5,209 nucleotides of DNA from JANXYW01 sp964458665 (GTDB lineage Bacteria > Chloroflexota > Dehalococcoidia > DSTF01 > JACRBR01). This document shows, piece by piece, positions 5,058 to 5,209 of this stretch; position 1 is the first letter of the stretch; the number at the start of each line of letters is the position of its first letter. The notes under the pieces were generated by a model that worked only from the letters and a program-made list of their open reading frames with translations, made no database searches and was not told the DNA's origin. The stretch spans positions 1-5,209 of the forward strand of contig CAYWOO010000173.1 in assembly GCA_964458665.1 (NCBI GenBank). The letters run 5' to 3'. The translations under genes were made by a program, and so were the position numbers.

Positions 5058-5074
5058 GCCGGCGCTATGCCGGC
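5058..5074. terminator. Weak hairpin between convergent genes
   Basis: GCCGGC (5058-5063) pairs with GCCGGC (5069-5074) around GCTAT, between the converging flavoprotein and acyl-CoA dehydrogenase genes. The acyl-CoA dehydrogenase stop codon (5065-5067) lies in the loop. No T-run is present on either strand, so an intrinsic terminator is only a guess. Confidence 0.25.
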
Positions 5075-5209
5075 AACCCCAGCGATCCTTCGGTCATGCG
5101 GTCGTACGCGAGCCCCCACGGTGGTCGCAGGAAGCCAAGCGCACGCACGTCCTCGAACCAGTGGCCGAGAGGCGAGCGGCGGTGGAAGGTGCCGCCGCCG
5201 ATGACCTTG
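5065..5209 (-). CDS. Acyl-CoA dehydrogenase family protein, C-terminal end (cut by window edge)
   Basis: On the minus strand the last 47 codons of an open frame end at TAG (5065-5067). They include GGGTFHRRSPLGHWFEDVRA followed by LGFLRPPWGLAYDRM. This arrangement is typical of the extreme C-terminus of one group of acyl-CoA dehydrogenases, FAD enzymes that introduce the alpha-beta double bond in acyl-CoA thioesters. The family call rests on recall of this RRSP...DVRALGFLRPPW pattern. The catalytic and FAD-binding parts lie outside the window, so substrate and activity cannot be judged. The gene converges on the flavoprotein gene with 31 nt between the stop codons. No function beyond the family should be read from this fragment. 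Confidence 0.7.
   Translation of the reverse strand, partial: KVIGGGTFHRRSPLGHWFEDVRALGFLRPPWGLAYDRMTEGSLGLPA

Overview
The window is high-GC bacterial chromosome carrying five protein-coding genes, two of them cut by the window edges, separated by unusually repeat-rich intergenic DNA. The rpoB N-terminus, the half-length soluble SppA, the rubrerythrin-VIT fusion and the style of intergenic repeats would fit a Chloroflexota (Dehalococcoidia-like) genome. That placement is an impression from sequence style and was not tested.

Layout. The start of rpoB (RNA polymerase beta subunit) lies on the minus strand at 1-346, behind a consensus-like sigma-70 promoter (-35 TTGACA, 17-nt spacer, -10 TATACT) at 466-494 and a leader of about 110 nt. 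Positions 495-1070 hold no credible gene; they contain a dispersed-repeat remnant and a three-copy ~104-bp tandem repeat that runs up to the end of sppA. An S49 peptidase of the SppA type follows on the minus strand (1071-1874). The 834-nt gap between sppA and the divergent iron-transporter gene is packed with a heptamer array and at least eight palindromic elements, including four copies of one two-stem repeat. Next on the plus strand are a rubrerythrin-VIT1/CCC1 membrane protein (2709-3860), a 195-nt gap with a second heptamer array and small hairpins, and a nitronate monooxygenase-family flavoprotein (4056-5033). The 3' end of an acyl-CoA dehydrogenase gene converges on it from the minus strand (5065-5209).

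The genes do not form one pathway or operon; each appears to be its own transcription unit. They cover core transcription (rpoB), membrane or protein quality control (sppA), iron/manganese storage or detoxification (VIT fusion), and flavin-dependent oxidation and acyl-CoA metabolism (the last two). No phage, transposase, CRISPR array, tRNA or rRNA was recognised. The main points of interest are non-coding: a structured repeat family whose copies show compensatory stem changes, 7-nt periodicity shared by three unrelated intergenic arrays, and a possible leaderless start for the VIT gene.
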